This document shows positions 48,932-62,184 of a stretch of DNA of 64,000 nt, piece by piece. The translations under genes and the position numbers were made by a program. This DNA is from Gonapodya prolifera JEL478 (lineage: Eukaryota > Monoblepharomycota > Monoblepharidomycetes > Monoblepharidales > Gonapodyaceae): the NCBI GenBank assembly GCA_001574975.1, contig KQ965759.1, forward strand, positions 237,407 through 301,406, written 5' to 3'. Under the pieces are notes generated by a model. That model was not told the origin of the DNA and did no database searches. It saw only the letters and a list, made by a program, of their open reading frames with translations. Position 1 is the stretch's first letter, and each line of letters opens with the position of its first letter.

Positions 48932-51900
48932 CTAAATCATCCACGCCCCTCCAACAGCACTTCCTATCGACAGCGTAACCCACCCCGGCATCGCCCTCCT
49001 TATAACACGGAGCACCTCGCCCTCCTCCCATGTCACATTCCCCACATGGAACCAGTCCGTGTCCCCATACACACCCCAATCCTCCTTCTGACCCACAACA
49101 TTCCACATCCTGTTATCAAACCCCCACAACTCCGCAGTGATCCTACTCTCGGTACACGCGACAGGGTCGGTGTTTTTAGGGCACCGGATCTCCAGGTCCA
49201 GAGCCCATGTGGAAATGTTGTACCCGTTGGCGTTCTTGACGACGTGAAGTTGCTCCCGTCCCGTGTTAGGGTTCGAGTCAAGACTCCACCTAACGAGATC
49301 TGCAGTGAAAGACAGGGACGACCACCCCATCCCGCCTTGTTCAAGACGGAGAGTGATGTGCCTAGAGTGGGTTGTCAAGATGTACGTGGACTCGCTGAGA
49401 ATTGAAGGCGTCGGGCGTGTGGATTCTTGCCCCTGTAGGAGCCTTGACGCATTCTTGGGAACGACGGCCTTGAAGGCGTCGTATGGGTACGATACCATTT
49501 CCACAAAGTTGCTACGTCGCAGAGAGGAAGTGAGCGAGGCGGTCATTAAATTTCAGAACCATCCATGTTCTCACCCGAGGGGATATATAACGTTGACGTT
49601 TGATCCATGTTCGTGAGGTTCGTTCATCTCCCTTCCCCTTGACCGCGCCCACCAGATCCTCTCTTCCAGTGCATCCAACGCAATGTCGAATGCCCGACGC
49701 TCAGAATCCATTCTGCCGACCGAGACCCACTTCTGCGGCAAGGACGACGAGTGTTCATCCGAAGTAACGTTCTCGCTCAAAAGAACCACGAGATGTTTCG
49801 GGTGCATGTGCGAGTCGAAGGGGAACGTGAACACAGAGACCAGGGGGGGAACCACGATCGCCAAAAGCATCAGCACGCCGACACATTTCGCAATGTGCTC
49901 CGCAGAGTGCACGTTACGAAACCGGTACACGAGCCCCGTGATGGGCAACATCGCCAACCACACTGACATCCCCACAAGCGCGCCACCCGCGACGTACTCT
50001 GCAGGCGTGGTTGTGCCGGCGCGGCCCATGAGCGGGAGGAAGATGGCGAAGGCTTGCAGAAGGGAGTGGACGTCGATGAGGAAGGGGATGGTCCAAATGA
50101 TTGCGTATGACATTAGTGGAAGGTTTTCAGTTCGCGTGTCCTGAGTTGAAGTGAAGGAAAGTTTGGAGTCGTACTTTTTAGGTGGCTTGGGAGATTTGGG
50201 TGTTGCGAACCAAATGGCGATCATGAGACAGGTCACTCGAAGAGCGAACAGGATGGTAGATCCCAGCCCCACGTACGTCCCAATCGCGAGCAAGAACGTG
50301 AACAATACAAGCTGAGCGACCATTGACAAATGTTCCATCGCTCCAGAGTGGGCCTCTCCTAACCCACTTGGAACTGACGTCCATCTCCCGCTCCGAACCC
50401 TCTCCAACACGGCCAGCGCGATCCATTGCGACCCGACCAGTCCCGCGAGGGCTCCCCATCCGTACATGCCCAGAAGACCAACCGGCCCGGTTCTGAACCA
50501 GGTGAGAAGGTTACCTCCGGCGATGTGGAGGATTGAGACGGAGAGGAAGGAGCCGAGAATAGAGAGGGGGAGAGCGAGGAGGAGGGAGAGTACGAGTGTG
50601 AGGATGGTGAGTGGGGTTGAAGCTTGTCCGCCCTGGCGATTGTAGGTTATGGAGATGATAAGGACGACTGAGAGCACGAGTAAGGCTACATGGATGATTC
50701 TCATCGTGCGGATGGAGAAGACGACCTCGCAAAAGCCTTGGATCCGTTCAAGTTAGCCGAGGAGTCGCTCATCTACAGCTACAGCATGCTCCGAAACGCC
50801 ACACTCACCCAAAACGTCCATGTACACTGTATCGTACCCCCGCCTGTACCCGTGCAACTCGGACTCCGTAGCGAGCACTTTCGTAACCCCCAACACGTTA
50901 TCCCCGAAATGCTGCACGGATCCAGGTTCCAGGCGGTCTTCGGTGTCGAACATGGTGTGGTAGACGTGGGAGTTCTGGTAGTATGCCTGGAGAATGTGGA
51001 GTGAGAGGTGAGACGCGATTGGGGTTTGTGTAAGGCGGACTAGGGGGAGTGAAAGAACGTACCATGTCGAGCGCGACGAGGTCGTCGTGGCCGTAGCCGA
51101 CGAATTGTTGGAAGTCGGTGTCGGAGACAAGGATACCTGTTCGGACTGGTGGGAGGTAAAAGGTTCAGCGAGGGACTCGTGACATATAATAATTGTGCTT
51201 GTGGTTGAAAACTCACAGACGTCGTTTGCCTTGACACAAAAAAGCAAAAAAAAAGAACTTCAGCTTCACACCAATCCTCAACCCTGGTAGCCCCACAACT
51301 CACCATCACACTCCCATGCGGCCACTTGGCACCCCTCGCATAAGATCTCACCATTTCCGGCGAATTCGCTTGAAACAGCGCCTCCGGCCCGCCTTGCCCG
51401 CATGCCTCGAGGTTGATCACGGCCTTGACAGTGTTGGCATATGGGTGGGAGCGCATAAAGCCGTAGGAGCCGTCGTAGAAGGATTCTTCGGCGCCGTTGA
51501 ATACTTTGGAGGGCATGAGAGGATGGGAGGTCACCCAAATGGGGTCGTGAGGGTTGAGAAAGTATAACTCACAGAAGATAATAGGATTCTTGAGATTCTT
51601 TCGGAACTCTTTGTCATGAAGCAGAATCCGAGCCACTTCGAGCAGTATCGAGACTCCAGCAGCGTCGTCCCCCGCCCCCGTGGTTCCGATCGCCGTGTCC
51701 GTATGTGCGTTGAGAAGAATGGATGTCCTCTCCCCTTTGTAGGACGGTGGGGATATTCGTGCGATCACGTTGGAAATGTTCATGAAGCTGGGGATGAGGC
51801 ATTGTTGAGGGGCAGCTCGTCATAGAAAGACGACTCGCGACCTGTACTCACTGCTTATGCACGTTGGTGCCAGCCATTGGAACTGTATGGCTTCCGGAAG

Positions 51901-52393
51901 GTCTGTCAACCTGGACCTCCCACGTCACTCCAGTCCCATCATCGGGAACACCGTCCGCGAGACCATTCAGCCGCGACACCACATACTCCTCCGCCCATCG
52001 TTCCCCCACAGACCCGACCATTCTGCCGCCAATCGTGGACGCAAGGTGGTGAATATGCTCTCTCGCTCTCGCTTCGGAGAATTGAAGCAACGATTCCTCG
52101 GAGGTTGCGTTGCGGTTGTCGACGGGAGCGGGGAGGTGGTAAAGGCGGTGAGAGGCGAGGAAGGCGAGGCAGGGGAGGTACAGAGCGAGGAGGGAATAGG
52201 TGGCAAGCGGTGATTGAGAACCGAATGTCCTTCGCGACGAGGGAGTACGTCGATCCGTAGATTTGCTGTCAAAATGAAACCCATTGCCGTTGCTTTTTAC
52301 GTTCCCGTTCGCTGAGGGGAGATCGGTTGGAATGTCGAGAATCGTCTTTGCACCGCGAGTTGCAGCCGCGCGACGGGTGACGGCCGAGCTCAT
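48932..52393 (-). CDS. M28-family membrane metallopeptidase (PFF1 / ERMP1 type)
   Basis: Eight exons (52393-51852, 51787-51573, 51503-51304, 51229-51217, 51145-51063, 50986-50809, 50736-49575, 49511-48932) join in phase to 990 residues. One exon is only 13 nt (codes ANDV). After a cytosolic ~60-residue start and one membrane helix (LLALYLPCLAFLASHRLY) comes the zinc aminopeptidase domain. It contains ILLNAHTDT (first ligand), GTTGAGDDAAGVSILLEVAR (bridging Asp), LFNGAEESFYDGSYGF (catalytic Glu pair), NLEACGQGG, and SDTDFQQF...NSHVYHT (last ligands). Exon 7 holds eight or nine membrane helices (HVALLVLSVVLIISITY onward). The last ~200 residues form a lumenal beta-rich domain ending GSAVGGAWMI. 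Homologues lie in the vacuole or ER membrane. Substrate unknown. Confidence 0.9.
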
Positions 52394-52619
52394 TTAAGTT
52401 TTCTGCAGAAGTTCCAAAGTGAAATCTGTTCGGCTTCGCAGCTGATTGGTGCATGATTCAACTTGGCAAGGTTCCGAACAGTTTAGCCGGGTGATGCCGC
52501 ACTTCATCCGGGCATCGCCGTGATCTGTTTCTCCTCTTTTTACGCAACCCAAAGATGCGCGATATGTTTTGGATGAAATTTGATTAGTGGGTACAAAGAA
52601 TTGTAAAAGAAATACCACC

Positions 52620-53776
52620 CCAGTCAAATCATAAATCGCCACCCATTTCCCATCCTCCTCCATCTTATCAATTTTTCCAGTGCCATACTCAGGCGCATAC
52701 ATACACGCACCCTTGAACCTCCACAAGAACACGTACGGCAGCAAGACCCCCTTTGACGATCCACGGCATGTCCTCGAACAGCATCCACTCCCTTGTCTCG
52801 GGTGTCAAGTACACGAAGAAGGGTAGAGAGGTGAGGGGGTCTTCGGCTTGGAGCTGGGCGTCGAGTTTCTAGATGGAAGGAGGTGTTGTGTAATGAGTCG
52901 GAGGGCGTTTTCGAAGGAAGACGAGTGCATTCGACATGAAGCAAACGAACCTTTTTGAGCTCTCTCATCTCGTCGGGAGTGAACTTCAGCTTGATCTCCC
53001 CATCACTGAATATCAAGTCTTCCTCTTTCTTCAAGTGCGGGAACAGAAAGTCCTAAAAGCGAGAAAACGAGAAAACAGAAAGATTTCGCGTTATTGAGTA
53101 CATGCTTCCAACGGAATTCAAGCTCATGCAAAGCACATCGTCACACTTTCACTTATTGTGCCTGGCCCGCAAGCGTCTCCCCGGCTTTAGCGTCGAACGC
53201 CTTGGTAATCTTCTTGCCACTACCACTCAGCGCCTTCACATCCGCTGAGAAGGCTTCGAGAACGGCGTGGAGCCCCTTTATGAATAAGAAAAAATGGTGA
53301 GAGCCCCCCCAAAAAGAGGTTGGGGGAGCATCAGAGTACGTGGTGATCTTCCTCGTACGCCTTGACGTCGACCTCTTTCGTGGTATAAGCGGGGAAGAAG
53401 ATTGTGTCTTCATGTCGATGGTGGCTAATTTCGAAGAGAATTACGTCATAAATGTGTGATGCCGGATAGGTTCAACCCCAATACCTACTCTCGGACGAAT
53501 TGAAGGTAAGTATCCACATATTTCACATAATCTGCCGCCCCAGGCGTTCCCACCACGGTCGGCGCGCGCGCGATGATGGTTTCAGTTGCGCCGCGGATTG
53601 CCGAGTGGACTTGGTACAGTCCCTTGTTCACAAACTCGAGCACGTCCCTGGACGCCGAGGGAACCAGGTCGGTGGTGACGGGAGAGGAGGTCGGCGAGAC
53701 GGCGGTGGCGACCTCGGATGGAGAGCGAAGGAGGATGGTGGTGGGACGGCGAATAGAATGAGATTTGTGCAGCTGG
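52620..53776 (-). CDS. Hemerythrin (HHE) domain protein, start and end uncertain, one frame break
   Basis: Minus-strand exons encode DVLEFVNKGLYQVHSAIRGA and YVKYVDTYLQFVRE; then HHRHEDTIFFPAYTTKEVDV with YEEDHH; GLHAVLEAFSADVKALSG; FLFPHLKKEEDLIFSDGEIK; and DPLTSLPFFVYLTPETREWM, followed by EDMPWIVKG. HxHE/HH and H...E patterns fit the di-iron hemerythrin four-helix bundle. After WIVKG the expected VLLPYVFLWRFKGA lies in another frame: a G5 run at 52749-52753 has one base too many. No in-frame ATG was found upstream of the first exon (a TAA sits near 53780), so an initial exon is missing or the start is lost. The domain is clear; whether the gene works is not. Confidence 0.6.
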
Positions 53777-53908
53777 CGTTTTTATGTTGTGCTTGCGATA
53801 TTTTTCGGCCACAGGTTTGTGGCAGTTACCGGCTGCAGTGATATATTCACAGGGTTTGCTCCAACACGTCGACAGGGTCAACAGAGGATAAATCATTTTC
53901 TTCCCTAT

Positions 53909-56070
53909 CTACTTCGCCTCCGGAAACAACCCCTTATTCTCCCTCACGAACCTCTCCGTAAACACATCACAAGCCGTGATCTCAAACACCCTTCCGTGCA
54001 ACTCAATCACCTTGCCCACCGCAAAGTCTTTCGTGCCGTGGTACTCGTGCGCACCGCTTCCATCGTCTTCGGATTCCCCCGATCCGGACCCCGAGGGCGG
54101 GATCGGGTGTTTGGGGATCCGAGAGCGTTTAAGGAACCGACCGCTGGACATGCCAGAGGCGTGTGTGGTTTCGTCGACGGAGATGGTTTCGTCCTGGCGT
54201 GGCATGGGGAGTGGAGTTGAGTGGCGGAGCATGTGAGTGTCGTTTCCCCCTCCGTGCCGAGCAGCTGTCATACGCACCTGCATATACAACCCCACCACAA
54301 ACTCTCTATCCCTATCCACCATCTTATCACTCCTGAGCTTCGCTCTCCACCTCAACACCGTCGTGTCGTACTTGGCGAACCGGTCAAAGTCCTTCCTGTG
54401 CGGACGCGGGACGAGAGGTGGGGCAGGGGGGATGCAGACTTGGTGCGCATGCGGGTGGGGATCGTCGAGGCTGATGGGGGAGAAGTCGGTGAGACCGTAT
54501 TTCTCGCGGTAGTATTCCTGCAATGGTTGTGTAAGGACTGCGGTTCGGTTGCAGGTCGAGAGTAGTGATGTTTGTGACTCACCTTTGTGAACTCGTCGCA
54601 GTCCACGAGCATAAACCTGATAGAAGTTGAATTTCAAAGTTGGAGAACCCAGTGAAAAGCTCGACAGCGGCACAGGTCCACTCACGGCCTTCCATAGATA
54701 TGCAAAATCGCGCCAATCTGCAAGTCACCGTCCCCATACCAAATCTGGGGCCCCGCTACCCCCACTCCCATGACCACCTTCACAGGCCTCTTTGCCACCT
54801 TGCCCCTCTTCAAGAAAACCCTTCCCGTACCCTGCCCATGTGGGCCCTGAGCCGCTCTGACTTCAAGCTCCTCCGTCGCGAGATAGTAGTGCACGACCAT
54901 GTGTCGCAGTTCGCCAGAGGGTTCCCCACGGTCGTCCCAGCAGGCGTAGAAGCGGAGCACGCGGCGGTCGTTTTCTAGGAAGGTTTTAAGAGAGGTGTGG
55001 GGAGCGGAGGGGCGGGTGGCTTTGAGCCGGGATTGGAGTTCGGCGCGGACGAGGGTGTACTGGGAGGAGGAGGGAGGGAGTATGGCAATGGTGAGGATGG
55101 AAGGACGGGAAGGGAAGGGAGGCAACGAGAGACTTACGGGGTCGGGTGGACAGTCGGTGTTTTCGGCGACGGGCATCCCGAGAGCTCCGAGGAATTCCTG
55201 TTTCGATTCATTCGTGTTTTATGTGTCTGATCAGAAACATTTATCAACTCACCCTAGTGAACCCATCACACCCAATAATCTTGAACGTCCTCGCATGCAG
55301 CGTCACTTCTTTCCCCACATTAAAGTCGGTGATGGTATGGTGCTGCCCGTCCTCGGCGTTTGGGAGAGGAACACGATGACGCCGAATCAGAGTCCCTTGC
55401 ATGAGCCCTGAGTTGGGAGCGCGCGGTTCCGTGACTTGGACGGTGTCGTCTTCGAGGTAGAAGTATATGTTGACTCTGATGAAGAGGGGTCGTTTGTGAC
55501 AGGTGGTGAATATTGACACGAACAGTGGGACTAATTACCGGCGAATGCGGTGCTGCTCCTCCCTGCGTTCTTGAACCGCCTCTTGGAAGAAGCCATAGAA
55601 GCGAAGAACTTTCCTGTCGAATGCAACCCAAGCTGGAACACTCTACAGTGCGGAGAATGACTGAATCATCTCTTTTCTTTGAAGCCATCAACGGCTGCTC
55701 TTACCTCTGCGACGTCATCTGCCTTCGGATACACATCAAGTGATGTCTTGATCTTTGTCACAGTCTGGCCGGGAATAGCGTCTCCACCTAACCGTCGATG
55801 TTCGTGCTCAATATCCCCATCATCGACTCGACTCGCCCCACATCCGCTCTCCTCACCGATGCCCGGTTTCCCCTCCACATAGACCGTGACTCCGTTCTTG
55901 ATGTCGAACACGTGGCTCTTCCTGTAGTTCGGCTCAGATGCGCCACCGCCCGTCCTGTGTGCCAGCGACCGCGAGAAGTCTGCGCCCGGAAGGAACGGAA
56001 GAAGGCGAGAGAGATCGCTGAGCGGAGAGGGAGATTCGCTGGTCTTGCGCAATGGATCAGTCGGCGACAT
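53909..56070 (-). CDS. EFHC-type axonemal protein with three DM10 domains
   Basis: About nine exons from ATG 56070 to TAA 53909, all phases consistent (first exon 56070-55705). The N-terminus has the family LPFLPGADF and KSHVFDIKNGVTVYVEGKPG. DM10-1: VPAWVAFDRKVLRFYGFFQE, RVNIYFYLEDDTVQVTEP, ITDFNVGKEVTLHARTFKII, GCDGFTREFL. DM10-2: RRVLRFYACWDDRGEPSGEL, HMVVHYYLATEELEV, QIGAILHIYGRPFMLVDCDE, FTKEYYREKYG. DM10-3: TVLRWRAKLRSDKMVDRDRE, FVVGLYMQDETISV, KDFAVGKVIELHGRVFEITA, CDVFTERFV. EFHC1/2 orthologues are microtubule-inner proteins of motile cilia. Its intactness implies the organism makes flagellated cells (zoospores). The C-terminal EF-hand seen in some animals is absent; the protein ends just after the third DM10. 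Confidence 0.92.
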
Positions 56071-56205
56071 GCTGCTGGTGTTCTTTGTGGGGTCTGTGGT
56101 CCGATCATTCGTGGCCTGGCTTGAAATTTATTCACCCACTCTGGCCTTGAAATGGTGAACACGTTCGATTTTTCACGAATCAAATATCGTAGGCTATACA
56201 GCACT

Positions 56206-58679
<2,474 letters not shown>

Positions 58680-59831
58680 TCAGAGAACGAGACCACCGAG
58701 CTTTCCCCCAAGAGCAGTAGTAGGGCTGATCGGAGGAAGAGATGGGGACCCCGGCGCTGCCGAGTGGGTCGAACCTGTTGAGTGGCGAGAGGGGACGAAG
58801 AGCTCTGGGTGCTGCGAGAAGTCGATGAGGCATTCGTCAAATGATGAAATGGGATGGGACAGTGTCGACGTGCAACGAACCTTGCGCTTGTTGTGCCTCT
58901 TGAGATCGTGAGCACGGGTGAAGGACGTTTCGCAACCTGAGGGAGAATCATGGAAACGGTTATTCACTGGTGCGTTCAACCGCTGTCGGCCAGACTTGAG
59001 AACACAATACTCACGATGACACCAAAACTTCCTCCCGTCACTCCTCTCCCCATGTTGCGACCCCACGCTGGCCGAGTTGCGACTCCTCTTTACCCCAGCC
59101 GACCTTCTCCTTCTGCTCGCGCCCCCGGTCGAAGACGCGTACCCGCGGTACGACCCGCCGTCGTCGCCCTCCCCAAACTCGCTGCACGCATCGGAGCTCG
59201 AGTCGGAGTCGTGTACCACATCCGAACTGTGCCCGCGGTGCACGGTACTGAGGTGCGATATCCCGTGGCTGAAGGAGTGGGAAAGCGATGTCATCTTAGG
59301 GTACGGGTCGCGCGTCTCCGACTGTGCGCGCCTCTGGACTCTGGATACGCTTGGTGACACGCCCGATCCACCGTCGGCGCCGTTGAGGTGGGGAGGTTTG
59401 CGAGGTCCCACGATGGAGAGCTTCCTCCGAACTGGAGCCCCGACCGAGAGGGCGCGAGAGACGAGCAGGGGTCGCGCACGACGGGGTGGTTCCTGCGTCG
59501 TGTCGTCGTCGGACATGGACGTGACAGGGTCCGAGTCCGAGTCCCATGGCTTTGAATTACCGTCCTCGGAGCCAGGGTATGGAGATGTTGGAGTGAGAGG
59601 GTAGGCGCTCGTGTCTCTGTATCCTCCAGGGAAGGAGGGAATAGGAGGAATGACGATACTTGGGGTGAGTGGGTGTAAAGGAGGTCGAGCCCGGGTGGGA
59701 GAAGGACCGCAAATGAGCGAAAGCTTAATCCCCGAAGGTGGTGGATTGGTTGAAGATTGCATGGACGATGGCGGTGACGATGGAGCATTGTTCGGAGTTG
59801 AGGCAGGATACTGAAGGGGAAGAAAGCACAT
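58680..59831 (-). CDS. C2H2 zinc-finger protein, probable transcription factor
   Basis: Three exons from ATG 59831 to TGA 58680. The first ~260 residues are Ser/Pro-rich and disordered, with a basic GASRRRRSAGVKRSR segment. A single C2H2 finger is assembled only after splicing. FWCHR at the end of exon 1 joins CETSFTRAHDLKRHNKRK in exon 2, and the last His is the first codon of exon 3. The result is C-x2-C-x12-H-x4-H, with RAHDLKRH typical of a DNA-reading helix. A Ser/Pro-rich tail follows. A single recognisable finger suggests either a dimer or a second, degenerate finger that I could not see. Target genes unknown; the neighbouring allantoicase gives only weak context. Confidence 0.75.
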   Translation of the reverse strand: MCFLPLQYPASTPNNAPSSPPSSMQSSTNPPPSGIKLSLICGPSPTRARPPLHPLTPSIVIPPIPSFPGGYRDTSAYPLTPTSPYPGSEDGNSKPWDSDSDPVTSMSDDDTTQEPPRRARPLLVSRALSVGAPVRRKLSIVGPRKPPHLNGADGGSGVSPSVSRVQRRAQSETRDPYPKMTSLSHSFSHGISHLSTVHRGHSSDVVHDSDSSSDACSEFGEGDDGGSYRGYASSTGGASRRRRSAGVKRSRNSASVGSQHGERSDGRKFWCHREYCVLKSGRQRLNAPVNNRFHDSPSGCETSFTRAHDLKRHNKRKVRCTSTLSHPISSFDECLIDFSQHPELFVPSRHSTGSTHSAAPGSPSLPPISPTTALGGKLGGLVL

Positions 59832-59904
59832 GGTAAGGAAAAGGTTACTTTAAACCGACACAAAGGAGCCAGAACGACGAAAGAAAACCTTCCAACACTC
59901 AAAA

Positions 59905-60312
59905 TTATGTGGTTGTAGGCTCTTTAGTCGTTTTGACCACAAGAAACCGTTCCCGACGCGACTTCTGGACAATTCGCCATGCTGAGACAATGCTACTCAC
60001 CCTCCAAGCCTTATCCTCCCTTGCAGCGACGTAATCCTCCCACGTCTCTCTCTTCTCTTTTCCCAACGAGCAGAGCACTTTCTGCTGCGCCTTCATGTGC
60101 TCATCGAAGCTCATCGTGAGCTCGTCGGGAAGTTCGTCTGTTCCTGGGGTTTCTTCGAGGTCATCCAGCACGATGCAGCCCAGCATCCCGCCGAGCTGAG
60201 CGTCGTCCTTTCCGGTGTCGCACATGTCGTCGAAGGTGAGGAACTTCTCGCCGGAGAAGAAAGGCATCGGGGTATTTGGGGCTGTGAGTGGATGTTGGGC
60301 GGGTAAAGCCAT
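59905..60312 (-). CDS. Hypothetical protein, 135 residues
   Basis: Open frame from ATG 60312 with fungal codon use. It is acidic in the first half (FDDMCDTGKDDAQLGGML, GCIVLDDLEETPGTDELPDE), then helical and charged (KEKRETWEDYVAAREDKAW). A 36-nt segment starting GTGAGTAGC and ending GTCCAG could be removed without changing the frame, giving a 123-residue form. No domain recognised. Confidence 0.45.
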   Translation of the reverse strand: MALPAQHPLTAPNTPMPFFSGEKFLTFDDMCDTGKDDAQLGGMLGCIVLDDLEETPGTDELPDELTMSFDEHMKAQQKVLCSLGKEKRETWEDYVAAREDKAWRVSSIVSAWRIVQKSRRERFLVVKTTKEPTTT

Positions 60313-60780
60313 GGCGACCGTGAGAGATGCTTCTTGCGGTGGCGCGTGGAGCAGAAAAGGCGAGAGAAGACGCTGAGCTGTGGGCTGCGCGAGGAAAACT
60401 TCCGATTCAAAAGTGTTGGGAAGAAAAGGATGCAGGTGTCAGGGGTGTCACGTGGTGCTTGTTACCTTTTATAGTCATATTAGAGCATATCAAACAAGAG
60501 AACAAAACAATACTCCAATACCTAGTCGTCACCGAAATCTCTGAGGAACCGCGAGGAGACTTCATTCCGACGATCGACGACCAATCCTGCCCAGTGGAAA
60601 TCGAATTATTCTGAAACTCTTTTGGATGTTTAGCCACTCGCCACCGTCGGTCTCACTTGTTATATAGGTCAGTTAAAGTGTTTACAGGACGGGTAGATGT
60701 ATTCGGACCACGCCGGATGATATCTAAAGCACCTGCCACTCCACCTAATTTCTGTATTTCAAAGCGATGATAGTAGCTAT

Positions 60781-61985
60781 TTACTCCCAGTCTTTCTTGA
60801 TGGACATGAACTGTAACGTGATCAACGTCATCAAAACCGGTTATTCTCGAGGCTTTTTGGTTGGGTGAACCCAACGCGAAAACTCACCCAGGTGAAATCC
60901 AAGTGAACTTGCTTGTCGTCGTCGATAAAACGGCTCTGGTGAAGGAAGGCGAAGTCGGTCAATTAATGGCCACGTCGTCAATTGCCCGATTGAGTACTAA
61001 TGTTTCGACTCACCCGAACTTCGTAAGTTCCACGGAACGCCATCCCCTTTGGCGCATCGTCCGGGAGGAATTTCTTCACATAAGGGGCTAGTGTGACCAG
61101 GACCTTTGTATCACATGGGTTCACTAGCATTTACGATTGATTGGTACGGCACCTGCTTGGGGTCCGTAGCTCCCAATCATTTCCTCCGTCTTGTCGACCT
61201 GCACACCCATCCTTTTCACGACGTGCAAGTACTTCAACCCGGCCACGACGTCGTGCTGGACCCTGGGGAGCGGGCGACAATTTTCGATCATCCTTGTGAA
61301 TCGAGAGTGAAACCAGGAAGGTGAGAGTTGTCCTCACTTGAACGCGATTTTCATTCTGTACGTGATCCCTTCCTTAACGATAATTGGCTGCGCTTTGAGC
61401 TTGCTGATGGCATCTATGAACAGCAAGTTCGAACCATTTCGGAGTGGCCAATACCACGACAGCAGCCAGCTACTCACCTGGCGTCGAAATATCCAGCGTC
61501 ACATCCTCACGCCCTTCAACCTCCATCGCCAGTGATACGGGAACCACGCGTCGGGGATCGTCTGCCGGGCCTGTCGCGCCTCCCTTTATGCCCAGCGACT
61601 GGCAGGACGTAGTGATCCCATGTCAATCAGAATTCATCCTCATAACCCATTCCTTGGCATCACCTCTTTCCACTTCCGGAGACTGGGGAGTAAGCAGCCA
61701 AGAACATGTTCAAACACACCGACACCACTCCGAACGCGCCAAACACTCCCGCCACGAACCTCTCGTCCTCCTGGTCCAGCTGCTGAAGCTCCGCGAGAGT
61801 CTTTTTCTCTCCGACCTTGTATCTACCGCAACAGACCGCGATTACACGGGATGGGTGAGGGGGGCGGAGTACGCAACACAAAGGGTGCACGCGTGCACAT
61901 GTGAACGCCATTCAAACACACCAGGGTACAGCTGCAGATCTCACCCCTCTGTGGTTGTCGGCGCGAGTTCGTCTTCCGAGGCCAT
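60781..61985 (-). CDS. Rho GDP-dissociation inhibitor (RhoGDI)
   Basis: Nine exons (61985-61945, 61822-61760, 61682-61664, 61598-61478, 61413-61338, 61262-61148, 61103-61014, 60935-60888, 60810-60781) give exactly 200 residues, the usual family length. Exon 3 is a 19-nt microexon needed for ESLRKWKESLGIKGG. The N-terminal arm has YKVGEKKTLAELQQLDQEDE, which clamps the switch regions of Rho GTPases. The immunoglobulin-like domain has REDVTLDISTPG, QPIIVKEGITYRMKIAFKVQ, HDVVAGLKYLHVVKRMGVQV, DKTEEMIGSYGP, PKGMAFRGTYEVRSRFIDDD and ends FTWFMSIKKDWE. It extracts prenylated Rho/Rac/Cdc42 from membranes and keeps them inactive in the cytosol. All phases agree; no damage. Confidence 0.95.
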
Positions 61986-62184
61986 TGCGGGATGGTGGAG
62001 GAGAGTGCGATGGAAAGTGGTGGGGTCTACCACAGCAAGTGCCGACCGAAGTGAGACCCGCTTTTGGATTCCAGAAAATTTAGGAGATTTAACTTAGTAT
62101 ACGTCGTGAGAGATTCGCGGGAATGCGAGTTTGTGGCGCTGTCGTATTAGTTCCAGTTTCCACTGCCATTTTTTGAGGGGGAGC

